A program made the position numbers and the translations under genes. From assembly GCA_039602395.1 (NCBI GenBank), contig JBCNJP010000017.1:8694871-8758870 (forward strand): a DNA stretch of 64,000 nucleotides, in the 5' to 3' direction. This DNA comes from Deinandra increscens subsp. villosa (taxonomy: Eukaryota; Streptophyta; Magnoliopsida; Asterales; Asteraceae). Below the pieces are notes generated by a model that did not search any database, was not told the origin of the DNA, and saw nothing but the letters and a program-made list of their open reading frames with translations. The first letter of the stretch is position 1; every line of letters starts with the position of its first letter. Positions 1-11,250 of this stretch are shown here, one piece after another.

Positions 1-640
1 CATATACATAGCTAAAAGGGTAACAAAGTAAATTACCTATTCTCTCTCCTCTCCCCTCTAACTTCTTTTCTCTCTCCTCTCTCCTCTCTCCTCTTTCTTC
101 TTTTCTCTCTCCTCCCTCCTCTTTTGTCCATCATTTATCCTTTTTGCAGATTTTTTCCTTTTACCTTTTAAAACGTTTTTAAAATCACAAGAATATAAAA
201 CACGTATTTACAGATACGAAATGTTACATACGTAACTTTTTTGGGTCTGAACAAAATTATTACAATCAACGACATATATATTCGCGAGTACAAGTTAAAT
301 TTGAAAATAATTATTATAAAAAAAGATTATTTTATCTGTTGTAAAGCAAAAAAATTACAAATATACCTAATTAAAAAACATTACGGTTAACACCAAATAT
401 AACACAATTAACAATATACATTTTGATATAACAAAGTATATCAAAACAAATAAAAAATTGTCAAAAAATTTATATAACAAGCTACATAAACATCTAAAAC
501 TATTTATTCTTCAGTGCTTGATAATTATCTTCAGATTTGACAAAAAAAAAAATACATTCACCTACAAAGAAAAACAAAATTCATTAGTTTTATCTAAAAA
601 ACATATATTATTAGAAATATATGTTAAGCATTTAACACAT
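1..640. other. AT-rich intergenic DNA with a CT-rich tract
   Basis: Positions about 41-125 are a TCTCTCCTC-type polypyrimidine microsatellite. The remainder is AT-rich with short GTTACATA-like motifs that foreshadow the inverted-unit array starting near 617. No credible coding sequence is visible; the short open frames are lysine- and asparagine-rich and look like chance. Confidence 0.6.
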
Positions 641-1800
641 GGCATATAGACTAAAATAAAAATAAAAAACATCAAACAACTTACATCTTGAACATCAAAA
701 ACGTTACATATTTATCAAACAAAATTTACATATGTAACATTATCAAACAAGTTACATATGTAACTTGTATGAACAATATTAAAGATATCAACAAGACACT
801 TTAGCATTCTTTTAAGGATCTTTTAGTAGGAAAAAAAAATAAGAAACAAGTTTAATTGATATATGCATTTAACACATGGTATATAAATAAAATTAAAAAA
901 AAAACATCAAGCAAGTTACATCTTGAACATCAAAATAATTACATATGTAACATTATCAAAACAAGTTACATATATAAACAAAAATAAAAAAAACATCAAA
1001 AAGTTACATATTCAACTTAAAAAGTTACATATGTAGCATTATCAAACAAGTTACATATATAACTTTGTATGAACAATATTAAACATATCAACAAGTTACA
1101 CATGTTGATATGTTTAATATTGTTCATACAAAGTTATATATGTAACTTGTTTGAAATGCTACATATGTAACTTTTTTAGTTGAATATGTAACTTCTTTAT
1201 GTTTTTTTTTTTTGTTTACATACTATGTGTTAAATGTATATATCAATTAAACTTGTTTCTTGATTTTTTGCTAATTAAAAATCATAAAAGTATGCTAAAG
1301 TGTCTTGTTGATATGTTTAAACTTGTTTATAAAAGTTACATATGTAACTTTATTTGTGAATGTTACATATGTAACTTTTTTGATGTTTTTTTTTAATTTT
1401 TGTTTATATACCATGTGTTAAATGCATATATCAATTAAAATTGCTTCTTGATTTTTTACTAATAAAAGATCCTAAAAAAATGCTAAAGTGTCTTGTTGAT
1501 ATGTTTAATAGTCCATACAAGTTACATACGTAACTTGTTTGATAATGTTACATATGTAACTATTTTTATGTTCAAGATGTAACTTGCTTGATGTTTTTTT
1601 TTTTATTTTATTTTATATACCATGTGTTAAATGCATATATCAATTAAACTTGTTTCTTTATGTAACTATTTTTATGTTCAAGTGTCTTGTTGATATCTTT
1701 AATATTGTTCATACAAGTTACATATGTAACTTGTTTGATAATGTTACGTATGTAATTTTTTGTTTTGTTAACGTTACATATGTAACGTTTTTGATGTTCA
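617..1800. repeat. Palindromic array of ~200-bp units rich in GTTACATATGTAAC
   Basis: A unit containing ACCATGTGTTAAATGCATAT followed by an ATCAATTAAACTTGTTTC tract occurs on the plus strand near 1218, 1406 and 1615 and on the minus strand near 618 and 845. The two orientations meet in a long inverted repeat centred near 1100, where the arms on either side of CAACAAGTTACACATGTTG are almost perfect complements. The 14-bp dyad GTTACATATGTAAC and near variants occur many times. Transcription would give a very long hairpin. No protein-coding capacity is evident. It is probably the interior of a non-autonomous foldback transposon; the superfamily is not determined. Confidence 0.75.
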
Positions 1801-1851
1801 AGCTCGGAAAAAGCTTGAAATTAGCTCCCTCACGGTTCATTTATAGTCCTA

Positions 1852-2180
1852 CCCACCCTGGAAATTTTTAATTTTTTTTACACCGGACTAGATAAGTTAC
1901 GTATATAACATATCGTATCTGAGAAAATAATTACACTCCCACCTTGAAACATTTTTAAATAGTTTTTTAGCAGTTTAAAAAAAAAAACCATTTTACTAGT
2001 TTTATTTGTAAAGTTAAGGGCAGGGGGTATACTCAATGTTATGTGGTGTGGTGTGATCGAAACACAATAAATACTACATATGTAACTTTCTGATAATGCT
2101 AATTATGTAACTTTTTTGACAACGCTACAAATGTAACATTTTTATAATGCTACATATGTAACTTTTTTGATGTTACACTC
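1852..2180 (+). repeat. First copy of a direct repeat (second copy at 2649-2880)
   Basis: The stretch from CCCACCCTGGAAATTTT through a conserved tract ending near GGTGTGATCGAAA is repeated with few differences at 2649-2880. The first copy is preceded (1793-1851) by a shortened end of the same hAT element that precedes the second copy, so the duplicated block includes that junction. After about 2070 come more GTTACATATGTAAC-like motifs. Confidence 0.75.
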
Positions 2181-2187
2181 CCACCCT

Positions 2188-2648
2188 TAGGGATGTTCAA
2201 AAAACGCGCGGCTCGTGGCTCCCTCGAAACTCGCTCGGAAAAAACTCGAAATTAGCTCGCTCGTCGCTTGCTCGTTAGTTAGCCTGTTGGCTCGCTCGCT
2301 TTGCTCGTTTAAATATATATTTCTAAGTTAAATACTAAGTTTTTAAGTTAAATACTAAGTTTCCTATAGTATTTTACTTAAAAGAAATATTAAATTATAA
2401 ACATCGAATTTTAAAATTTACATTACGTGCATGTTAATATATTATGTTTTAGTCGCGTTATATATCAATATATGTAAATAATCTAAATTTTAAAAATAAA
2501 CTAGTTGGCTCGACTCGACTCGGATTTTAACGAGCCGGGCTCGAGCTCAATATTTTAGCTCGTTAATATAAACGAGTTGGCTCGGCTCTGTTCGGTTTCT
2601 AAACGAGCCGAGACCGAACTCCCCCTGCTCGGCTCGTTTATAGTCCTA
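2188..2648. mobile_element. Non-autonomous hAT-type element, 461 bp, perfect 8-bp TSD
   Basis: The element begins TAGGGATGTTCAAAA and ends TTTATAGTCCTA. It is flanked by the identical octamer CCCACCCT at 2180-2187 and 2649-2656. An 8-bp duplication with TAGGG-type termini is diagnostic of the hAT superfamily. Both halves contain complementary CTCG/CGAG-rich runs (GGCTCGCTCG, AACGAGCCGAG), giving foldback potential. No transposase frame is present. Confidence 0.88.
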
Positions 2649-2880
2649 CCCACCCTGGAAATTTTCAATTTTTATTTACACCGGACTAGATAAGTTACGT
2701 ATATAACATATCGTATCTAAGAAAATAATTACAATCCCACCCTGAAACATTTTTAAATTGTTTTTTAGCAGTTTAAAAAAAACATTTTATTAGTTTTATT
2801 TGTAAAGTTAAGGGCTTAGGGTATACTCAATGTTATTTGTTGTGGTGTGATCGAAATACAACATTTATATTTTACTATTT
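2649..2880 (+). repeat. Second copy of the direct repeat at 1852
   Basis: This is colinear with 1852-2070, with small indels and substitutions (for example AAGGGCTTAGGG against AAGGGCAGGGGG). The pair brackets the hAT element at 2188-2648 and suggests a local tandem duplication that included the end of that element. Confidence 0.75.
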
Positions 2881-3553
2881 TAGTTAAATAAAACATGTAC
2901 ATTAATAAAATTAATAAATTAAGAAAATGAAAAGACTATATCGCACAACAAAATTGAAGATCCTTTTAAAGGATTTTTTTTTTGACAAATACTAAAAAAC
3001 AAACAAAAAATATTCTACGATTAATTATATTCTACGAGTGTAAAAACGTATAAAAGTACCTATAGGACAAAAAACTAAAACTAGTCGTTTTTCGTTCAAA
3101 CTTATACCGTTGTGTTCAGAAAAAAAAAATAGAGAAGACTATGAAATTTATTTTCTTTAAAATGTTAAAACGCAAAAGTTATTTAAGAAAAACTAGATTC
3201 TAACTTAAATAAATATTTGATTATAATATATTAAATGTTTTGCTTTATGTGTATGGATTTTAGTGGCGGCTCATTTTTCTTTTTCTATTTTTTTTTTCGA
3301 ACAACAAACTTTTAATGGGGAGAAGCAGATGAGAGATGAGAGATGACTTTATTTTCGAACAGCAAACTTTGATTCAAAATATAATTGATGATGCGTGACT
3401 TTTGCAGAGGAGCAGAGGAGAGAGAATTAATGGGTTCAAAGATTACAAAATTACCCTTGAAAGCAATCTCAATAAATAAGATGTGGACATTTGTGAGCCA
3501 TAGATTTGGGTTCCAATGGTTCTCCATCTCATATTGGGTTCCATTTAACCCCA

Positions 3554-3558
<5 letters not shown>
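2881..3558. other. AT-rich intergenic DNA, nothing recognised
   Basis: The sequence is A/T-rich with poly-A and poly-T runs. Open frames crossing 3312-3554 on both strands extend into the (TA)n tract and have no recognisable domain. Confidence 0.5.
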
Positions 3559-3620
<62 letters not shown>

Positions 3621-3792
3621 AGATGATCATTTGAGAACCAATTGGTTTTGAGAACTTTTGAGAACCATTTTTAGCCACAAGTTATATATAAGAAATCCCC
3701 CCCCCCCCCCCCCCATGAATTTGAATGCTTCCTCCATGAAAATTAGTGGCTCGGAATGGTTCTCAAAAGAAAAAGTTCTCATTTGAACCTAA

Positions 3793-3824
<32 letters not shown>
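3559..3824. mobile_element. Small foldback element with central C-run, between (TA)n tracts
   Basis: (TA)n at 3559-3618 and 3795-3824 bracket about 176 bp. One end carries TTTGAGAACCAATTGG and TTTTGAGAACCA; the other carries the complementary TGGTTCTCAAAAG and AGTTCTCATTTGAACC. The centre is an uninterrupted run of 18 C (3697-3714). A related element lies at 7460-7590. It has no coding capacity. Confidence 0.65.
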
Positions 3825-3827
<3 letters not shown>

Positions 3828-5824
3828 CGAATATTATGTGTATATATATGAAAAACCCTACTTTTTGGAAAACCTGGAAAACTAGTTACACCAGTGTAAT
3901 ATTAGTTTTAAACAAGAAATTGCACATTATTTAAACTTGTTACACCAGGTGTAACATAGTCATTTTTGTTACACATTAGTTCTAAACAAGAAATTGCATC
4001 TTATTTAAACATGTTACACCAGGTGTACATAGTCATTTTTGTTTTTTTTTTAACAGCAAAAATATATAAAGACAAAACCTTGTTGGCTAGAAAAACCAAG
4101 CCAAACAAGAAAAAAATACAAAGTTTACACATATAGTAGCGGGTTTTCAACCCATCTACTACGGGACATATACAACTTTTTATTCCTAGTCGACATAAAT
4201 AAATAAGAAACATTTACAATAGAATCAAAAATGGGACTAGGCGTTAAGTCGTTCCTGTTGTGTAACACCTCGTTCCTAGCTTTCCATAGCAACCAGTACA
4301 TAATTCTGCATATGCCGTTTATAAGAACCTTGCTCCTCTTGTTGAAATGCGAACTCTCAACCCAATGGAAGATGACGACTGGATCCCCACACGATGGAGC
4401 AACCAACCCGAGCCAGCTGCGAACCGACGACCAAATACCCAAAAATCTCGAACAGTAACCAAAAACATGAGAAGAAGTTTCAAGCCTTTCGTCACAAAAG
4501 ATGCAATTAAACTCCGTGATAGGTATCTCTTTTTCCAATAACTTTGCACGAACCGGTAAACGATCAATAAGAAGCCTCCAAATGAAAACATTTATTTTCT
4601 TAGGAACCGAGTTATTCCAAGAAGTCTTTGTATTGTTACCCGGAAGAGAAGCTTTTTCAATGACTTTCCGAACTTGACGAACCACGAACTCATTATTGCC
4701 TTCAAAATTCCAACCCCACCCATCCCTCCCATGTTGACACGAGAAATAATTCAACAACGAGACCAAACGATTCCATTGAGATTCTTCGATCCCGCCTCTA
4801 ATTTCTCTTCTCCAATTCCAAATACGAATGTTACCCATAATTCTATCCGAGACTTTACACTCTTTAAAATTTTCAAGGGCATAAAGTCTAGGAAATTTAG
4901 TATCCAAAGAAGTGTCACCAATCCAAGTATCCGTCCAAAAGAAGATGTTATTACCGCTACCGATAAGTCTCTTGAAAGCCGAATCCGGAATCACATTTTT
5001 CGAATGAAGGTCACTAAAATTTTGACAAATGCGATTCCAAACTCCATTGCCACTCGTAGCGTTAAACACCGAGTTAACCCCCCTACCCCCATGTATCGAA
5101 GAAACCAATTTTACCCAAAAAAGATTGCCATTAGATAAAAAACGCCATTTCCATTTGAGTAAAAGAGCCCGGTTAAGAGACTCTATGCTTCCAATACCCA
5201 ACCCACCCCTATCCTTGTCCACAAGAATATCATCCCATTTAACCCAATGAAGTTTACGAGAATCCTCCTTCCCACCCCAAAAAATTTTTGCCCGTATCCC
5301 TTCCAAAATATCCCGAACCCCAATAGGCACCCGAAAAATAGAAAGGAAATAGTTAGGGAGAGAACTTAATACCGAGGAGATTAATGTCAAGCGACCCCCT
5401 ACAGAGAGGAGATTTGCTTTCCATTTAGCTAAACGCGACCGGAATTTATTAATGATAGGATCCCACGCCTTTAAATTCTTCATATTGTCGCCAACCGGTA
5501 TGCCAAGGTAAGTGAAAGGAATTGACCCGACTTTGAAACCATAGGTATGAGCTAAAGAACCAACCACTAAGATTATCCACACCAATCCCAAAAAGATTCG
5601 ATTTAAAATACACAGGTTTAACCATCATTGCTATAGTTACATATGTGTAACAATAATAACTAGGTTTTTTTGGTGTTATACATAAAAGAGAGATGAAATG
5701 AAGAGATAAATAATGAAATTCAAATTAAAGTTGGACAACCAAAAAATATTATATAGGTATTTTACTAAAATACCCAGGTTTTTTAAGTTTTTCAATATTT
5801 AAGAGGTTTTCCAATGATCATCTT

Positions 5825-5826
<2 letters not shown>
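3825..5826. mobile_element. (TA)n-flanked TIR element with GTTACACC/GGTGTAAC repeats, interrupted by a LINE
   Basis: The left end carries TTTTTGGAAAACCTGGAAAA just inside a (TA)n tract. The right end, GAGGTTTTCCAATGATCA, is an imperfect inverted match and abuts the (TA)n at 5827. Inside are tandem units of about 75 bp containing the dyad GTTACACCAGGTGTAAC (near 3940 and 4010) and GTTACATATGTGTAAC (5636). A LINE fragment occupies about 4038-5610. A second, larger member with related ends is at 41028-43610. Confidence 0.6.
4038..5610 (-). pseudogene. 5'-truncated L1-type LINE: C-terminal reverse transcriptase plus zf-RVT
   Basis: An open frame of 488 codons (5591-4125, minus strand) matches the C-terminal half of plant L1-clade ORF2. 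It has FTYLGIPVG near residue 30, then the region after the RT palm with LISSVLSSLPNYFLSIF, W/K-rich thumb-like sequence (GGKEDSRKLHWVKWD), and a zf-RVT domain near residues 330-400 (CIFCDERLETSSHVFGYC). The endonuclease and the catalytic RT motifs are missing, so it cannot mobilise itself. On the minus strand the element ends in a poly-A tail, seen here as a T-run at about 4039-4050. The frame is unusually intact for a dead copy, which points to recent insertion. I found no convincing target-site duplication. Confidence 0.9.
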
Positions 5827-5890
<64 letters not shown>

Positions 5891-6124
5891 TAGGGTAAAA
5901 TACATCAAGCAAAAACGCTACATCCATTGCGGATTGATCTGGAGCGTCCATCAAGATCATCCAACAGCCATGATCTATGGTGTTTCCGCCTATGGTGTTT
6001 TTTTCCCCACCGAAAACGCCATAGGCGAAAACACCATAGATCTTGGTTGTTGGATGATATTGATGGACGCCCCAGATCAATCCGCAATGAATGTAGGCTT
6101 TTTATGTGATGTAGCCTAACTCTC

Positions 6125-6155
<31 letters not shown>
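5827..6155. mobile_element. Near-perfect hairpin element (5888-6127) inside (TA)n
   Basis: (TA)n at 5827-5887 and 6128-6155 bracket about 240 bp whose two halves are near-perfect complements. The left arm reads ATTGCGGATTGATCTGG, then CATCCAACAGCCATGATC; the right arm returns GATCTTGGTTGTTGGATG, then CCAGATCAATCCGCAATG. The loop is a few bases near 6000 (TTTTTTTCCCCACCG). Overlapping open frames on both strands arise from the symmetry and are not genes. The structure could generate siRNA or miRNA-like precursors. Confidence 0.85.
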
Positions 6156-6160
<5 letters not shown>

Positions 6161-6198
<38 letters not shown>

Positions 6199-6851
6199 TA
6201 GGATCCTGCGAAAACACATCTTTTTGTGAAAACTGCGAAAACATATATTAAAACTCACGTAACTTTTTCATATGTTAACGATTTTTCATAAAATTTGCGC
6301 CAAAAGTCTTAGAATTACGTTATCTTTAAATTTGGAGCAAAATATTAAAAAAAACTGAACGTTTTTTTTTCGCTGTGATGCACATGTGCATCATATAATT
6401 AAAAAAAGTTATAAAATGTTATTTTTTTCTTTAAATCTAAAGATAACACAACTATAAGATTTAGGGTGCAATTTCTTTTTAAACCTATTAATGTATATCA
6501 CATGTATGAGCGTTTTTTTTTGTATGATGCACATGTGCATCATTCAACAAAAACGTAAAAAAATGATGAAAATATATGACATATGGTGCGACTAAGAAAA
6601 ATAAAATATTAACTCATACTAAAAGTATAAGTTTTTTTTTTGTGATGCACATGTGCACCACACAAAAAAATTAAAAACAAAAAAAAAAGCGTTAAGTTTT
6701 TTTAAAACTTTTATAGGATTAAAGATAATATAATTTTAAGACTTTTTGAGCAAATTTTTTAAAAAAATATTAACGTATGAAAAAGTTATGTAGGTTTTAA
6801 GATTTGTTTACGCAGTTCTCACAAAAAAAGGGTATTTTCGCAGGATCATTC

Positions 6852-6912
<61 letters not shown>
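6161..6912. mobile_element. TIR element (6195-6853) inside (TA)n, family CCTGCGAAAA
   Basis: The left end, GGATCCTGCGAAAACACATC and then CTGCGAAAACA, is mirrored at the right end by GCAGTTCTCACAAAAAAAGG and TTTTCGCAGGATCATTCCC. Subterminal sequence is also inverted (TAACTTTTTCATATGTTAA against TTAACGTATGAAAAAGTTA). Inside, GATGCACATGTGCATCA palindromes recur near 6370, 6527 and 6643. (TA)n tracts abut both ends (6161-6194 and 6854-6912). Confidence 0.8.
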
Positions 6913-6914
<2 letters not shown>

Positions 6915-7400
6915 TAAAAGATCCGTGTAGACCCCTTATTTTTTGTAGACCCCGTAGACCCTTATAAAACTCAATAAAACTCATTAAAACTCACTAAAAA
7001 TAAAACTCAGTTTTGTTAATTTAGTTTTTTTTATTTGCGATAAGCTTTTAAGAACAAAAAAAGACAATTAAAAAAAAAGAAAAACGAAAAACATTAAAAA
7101 TTGAACATTTTAAGACAATGAGTTTTAAAAATCAATGAGTTTAAAACTCAATAAAACTCAGTGTTGCGTTTAAAACTCATTATTCTAAAACTCATTGTCT
7201 TAAAATGTTCGATTTTTAATGTTTTTTGTTTTTTTTAATTAAATTTTTTTTTGTTCTTAAAAGCTTATCGTAATAAAAAAAAAACCAAATTTATAACACT
7301 GAGTTTTATTTTTATTGAGTTTTTTAGGGGTCTACGGGGTCTACAAAATTTAAGAGGTATACACGAAACCCTTCCCTATATATATATATTATGGGTACGA

Positions 7401-7459
<59 letters not shown>
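6913..7459. mobile_element. TIR element (6913-7376) inside (TA)n, family GTAGACCCC
   Basis: The left end carries GTGTAGACCCCTTA and TGTAGACCCCGTAGACCC. The right end carries the inverse, AGGGGTCTACGGGGTCTACA. AAACTCAATAAAACTCA repeats in the left arm match TTATTGAGTTTT on the right, and the interior folds on GAACATTTTAAGACAATGAG against CATTGTCTTAAAATGTTCG. (TA)n tracts flank it (6854-6912, 7377-7389 and 7403-7459). Confidence 0.8.
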
Positions 7460-7464
<5 letters not shown>

Positions 7465-7590
7465 GATAAATTTAGAACTTTTTTAGAACCATTCTAAGTT
7501 ATTCATTTTCGAGACGCGGGGGGGGGGGGAGGGGGGAGGATTTTCATATATATAACTAGTGGCATCAAAATGGTTCTCATATATATGAAG
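7460..7590. mobile_element. Second copy of the AGAACC foldback family with G-run
   Basis: TTAGAACTTTTTTAGAACCA on the left and AAAATGGTTCTCATATAT on the right resemble the ends of the 3619-3794 element. The centre holds a G-run (12 G, A, 6 G; 7518-7536), the complement of the C-run in the first copy. The right-hand boundary is unclear. Confidence 0.5.
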
Positions 7591-8760
7591 CCAATTAAAT
7601 TATTAAATGAATTAGGTCGTGTGATGGAATAACATGTGAGTTTAAATTTCTAGCCCATAGGTTTCAAGTTCAAAAGCTTGCATCACGTTTTTATATATAT
7701 ATAATTTTTTTTTTCATTTCTGTTTTCTAATTCATTTTCCTTTTATAATTTTTTTTTTCAAAATTTTGTTATTTGGCTAGTTTAGCTTGACACATTTGTG
7801 TTTATGTATCGCTATCACATTTGAATGTAATTTTTATCTATAGTATTGAGTTTATATTTTAGAGGTTCATTTTTATACTAGCTTAGGCTCTTGAATACTT
7901 ATAAATTCTCAGAGATGGCCTTGACGACATAGTTCTTTTTATATAAAATCCACCTGCTATGAAGCATAGATAATAACCCTCTAGCTTATATAATAGGCAT
8001 CAATCATAATTTATCAAACTTCTAGATAACATAACAAATTAAATTGACTAATTGAGTCGATAGTAATGCTTGTTTTTTGGTGGATTACTCCACCTATTTA
8101 TAACTTTTTGAGTTTGTTCATAAACTTATCAAGTTCATAATATCATATATGAATAATCTTACAATATTGATCCTTAAGTAAATAAGGATGAGTTTTCTTT
8201 GATCTATTTTAACCCGATTTATTTTCATCCAACCCATTTAACCCGACATGATTATTTTTAGTTTACTCATTCTGTACCTCCACTTATAAAAAAAACTTTA
8301 GATCAGCCACCATTCACAACATCATGTTCTGTAGCGTGATGATATATATGCCTCTATCTTTATTTTCTATACATCAGTAAAAGTTAAAACCATGATGTAA
8401 AAAATATATATTATTATTATTATTTACATTTTGCATATTAATAGCAAAAAAAAGATGTCACCTTTAAAAGGATAGCGTGAGGAGACTTTTTGCAATACTG
8501 AAAGACATGTTTGAGAGTTTGCCATGATACTTTGGTTTGGTTATTTTTAGTGTTACTACCTTCCTAACATTCATAGTTTATGGCCTCTTGCAATTAATTT
8601 CTTAGCATATTGTCGGCTTCTTAGGTCATCGTACATTTATTTAAATGGCCGGCGGTGTTAAACATATCGTATTTACGGCCAGACACGAACATGAAATCAT
8701 GCCACACCATGAACACAAAGCATATATTTATATTTATAGGTTAATAAGTATGGCTTGTTT
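7591..8760. other. AT-rich intergenic DNA, nothing recognised
   Basis: There is no reading frame with a recognisable domain on either strand. It contains short microsatellite stretches (TATTATTATT near 8410). Confidence 0.5.
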
Positions 8761-8880
8761 TTTTTTTTTTTAACGGCAAATTTGGAATACTGACGGGGAC
8801 ATTACACCACTCACCCGATCATCTTCAATCTTCATCAGGAGGAAACTTATAATTGGTGAGAAAAACCCCATGGCATAACT
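8758..8880 (-). mobile_element. Probable LINE 3'-end remnant
   Basis: A T-run at 8758-8772 is followed by AACGGCAAATTTGG. The same arrangement (T-run then AACAGCAAA or AACAACAAA) occurs at the 3' end of the LINE at 4039 and of the fragment at 40552. It is read as a minus-strand poly-A tail plus the last 100 bp of a LINE. Confidence 0.4.
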
Positions 8881-8917
8881 TGTAACCCCTATTTTTTATT
8901 TATTCTTTTGTTACAAG

Positions 8918-9580
8918 TAGGGGTGTTCAAAACCGGATATCCAAAAATTCGGATATCCGAAATTTTGGATAGTTGATTTTCACTATCTGAATCCGTATCC
9001 GAAATTTCGGATATCCGAAATTCGGATATCCGAAATTTCGGATACGGATTCGGATAGTGAACTGGATATCCGAATTTTCAAAACAAAAAAAAAAGTAAAA
9101 AAAAATATACATTTAATCTCTAAAATTATTAGTGATAAACATTCAAATGAGCATATAGTCTAATACAAGTACATTAAATAGTTAAACACCAACAAAAAAT
9201 TAAAAATGTCTTTGATGTTGAAGCTCGAATCCGTGTGCAACAAGCTCGATGGCGAACTATAAATCGGCGGTGTAAGGCAATGAGCCAGTGAGGGTCGAGA
9301 TTTGGAGGACGATGGGATCCAAAGAGAGTGAACATCGGAGTGTAGAACTATATATTTAGCGTTTCTTAAGTTAAAGCATGTTAAACTAAATAATATATAT
9401 AATTTAATATTTTAAAAATATATATTTCGAATATTTTTCGGATATCCGAATATCCGAAAATGTTCAAAATCAATATCCGAATCTGAATACGAAATTTCGG
9501 ATATCCGAATTTTCGGATATTTTTTCTTCGGATATTTCGGATACTTTAAATTCGGATTCGGATATTTTTAAACACTCCTA
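8918..9580. mobile_element. Non-autonomous hAT-type element, 663 bp, CGGATATCCG-rich
   Basis: The element starts TAGGGGTGTTCAAAACC and ends TTTAAACACTCCTA. It is flanked by GTTACAAG (8910-8917) and GTTGCAAG (9581-9588), an 8-bp duplication with one mismatch. Subterminal DNA on both sides consists of tandem TTCGGATATCCGAA palindromes, so it folds extensively. There is no transposase. Its ends resemble those of the 2188-2648 element, suggesting a shared hAT transposase source. Confidence 0.87.
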
Positions 9581-9849
9581 GTTGCAAGTGGGACTTAATA
9601 CAAGACCTCTTGATAAGGGTTATTTAACTTGAAAATAATTTATTTACTCTTTTCCATATTGATACCCAAAAATTATAATTTAAACAAAAGGCACATATGT
9701 GTTTAAAAATTAAACTAAGAAACTCAATATTTATGTAGGAGAAATGGATCGAATCACACAAACACAAACGATTCTTTCAATAACATCAAAAACCACAAAG
9801 AAAATACATCAATCATAACCCCTATTTGTATTTAGTAAACAGATCCCGA

Positions 9850-11250
9850 TTGAGGACACCTGAAGGATATAAATGATATGATGGCTCAACTCTTGCAGCA
9901 GAACGAGTTGGTGGTGAAGCAGAATGATGTTCGATTTGCTAAGAACGAGCATGGCGTCGTGGTAGTGGCCAAAGAGTTGAGCAACTTTGGAACTCATGTG
10001 CTTAATATGGAGAGAATCATGGGCCAGCTCTCGAATCGATTTCTGAGAGATAACCGGGAGGATTGTCGGGTAACACACAGACAAACTCGAAGCAAAATGT
10101 TAATGCAATCTTCACCATGAGTGTCAGCAACACTACTACACGCAGTCGCTACTGATCCGGTTGCTCAGAAGAGAGAAGTTGAGATTGAGACTGAGATTCT
10201 TGGGTATGTGCAATCGCGCGAGGCTAAGCCCAACAAGTACAACACGCCCCAAAGAAGCAGTCAGAGCTTATGTTTCACCCATTCCATATCTGAGGCGATT
10301 GAAGGAGGTTGATGAGGAGCAGCAGAAGAAGTTCATTGAGATGTTGAAGCAACTACACATTAACATTCCATTGGTGGACGCACTTAAGCAAATGCCTAAA
10401 TATATGAAGTTTCTGAGAGATTTGCTGAATAACAAGAAGAAAATATAAATGCTTCACAAGTCACACTCAGCGAGGAATGTTCATTTGTCATTCTGAACAA
10501 ATTGCCACAAAAGCTGAGTGATCCTGAGAGTTTCACTATCCCTTGTATAATGGGCAGTTTGCCGGTTCGATATGCCTTAGCCGACCTAGGTGCTAGCATT
10601 AATTTGATGTCATATTCTCTGTTTAAACAGCTAGACCTAGGGGAACCAAAACCTACTCGCATGCGCATCTAGTTTGTTGATAGATCGGTAAAGTATCCAC
10701 ACGAGATAATAGAGAATGTGTTGGTTAAGATCGATAAATTTGTGTTTCCCGTGGACTTTGTGATCTTAGACATGATTGAGGACACCAATGTGCCATTCAT
10801 ATAGGTCGTCATTTCTTAGCTACAACTTGCACATTGGTCGATGTGAGGAGTGGCACATTGAGACTGAGGGTTGAGGACGAGGTTGCGACATTCATTGTCA
10901 TTGGATCTACACAACATGAGAAACGTAGCCAGAGCGTCGTTAATCATATTAGGATTAAAGATCATTTGCTAAACCACCCTCCAGTTGTTGTCAAGTCCCC
11001 TAAATCGTTGCAGGCACTGCAAAAGAAGAAGTGTGGGAATGAGGTGAGCGCTTAAGTGAAGAAAAAGTCACCCGATGATAAGGTAAAGGCTTCAATGAGA
11101 GACATGCCTTGGTTGCCTGAGGTGTACGCGATGTATTTGCGTAATAGAAATAAGGGAGTTGAGCCCCTGTTTAGAGAATGGCGAGTGCATAGATCAGATG
11201 AGAGCAGATTTGGTAGTGAGGGAGGTCACACCCATGACCCCGGTTGACGT
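9850..11250 (+). pseudogene. Ty3/gypsy gag-protease remnant
   Basis: Fragmented plus-strand frames match the gag C-terminus and protease of Athila/Tat-like gypsy elements. Around 10161-10446 the frame reads KKFIEMLKQLHINIPLVDAL and QMPKYMKFLRDLL, typical of the gag end. After a stop codon the same frame resumes (10448 onward) into FTIPCIMGSLPVRYALADLG; the protease active-site motif DLGAS, a common plant variant of DTGAS, is at 10583-10597. In-frame stops near 10669 and 10801 break it. Reverse transcriptase and integrase are absent. The remnant ends abruptly against a TGD1-derived fragment at 11251. Confidence 0.8.

Noticed and set aside
4231..5250. Plus-strand frames up to 154 codons
   Set aside because: They are shadows of the minus-strand LINE reverse transcriptase frame, which has recognisable domains.
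5814..6119. Overlapping ~100-codon frames on both strands
   Set aside because: They come from the near-perfect hairpin and the (TA)n tract (Tyr-Ile repeats), and resemble no protein.
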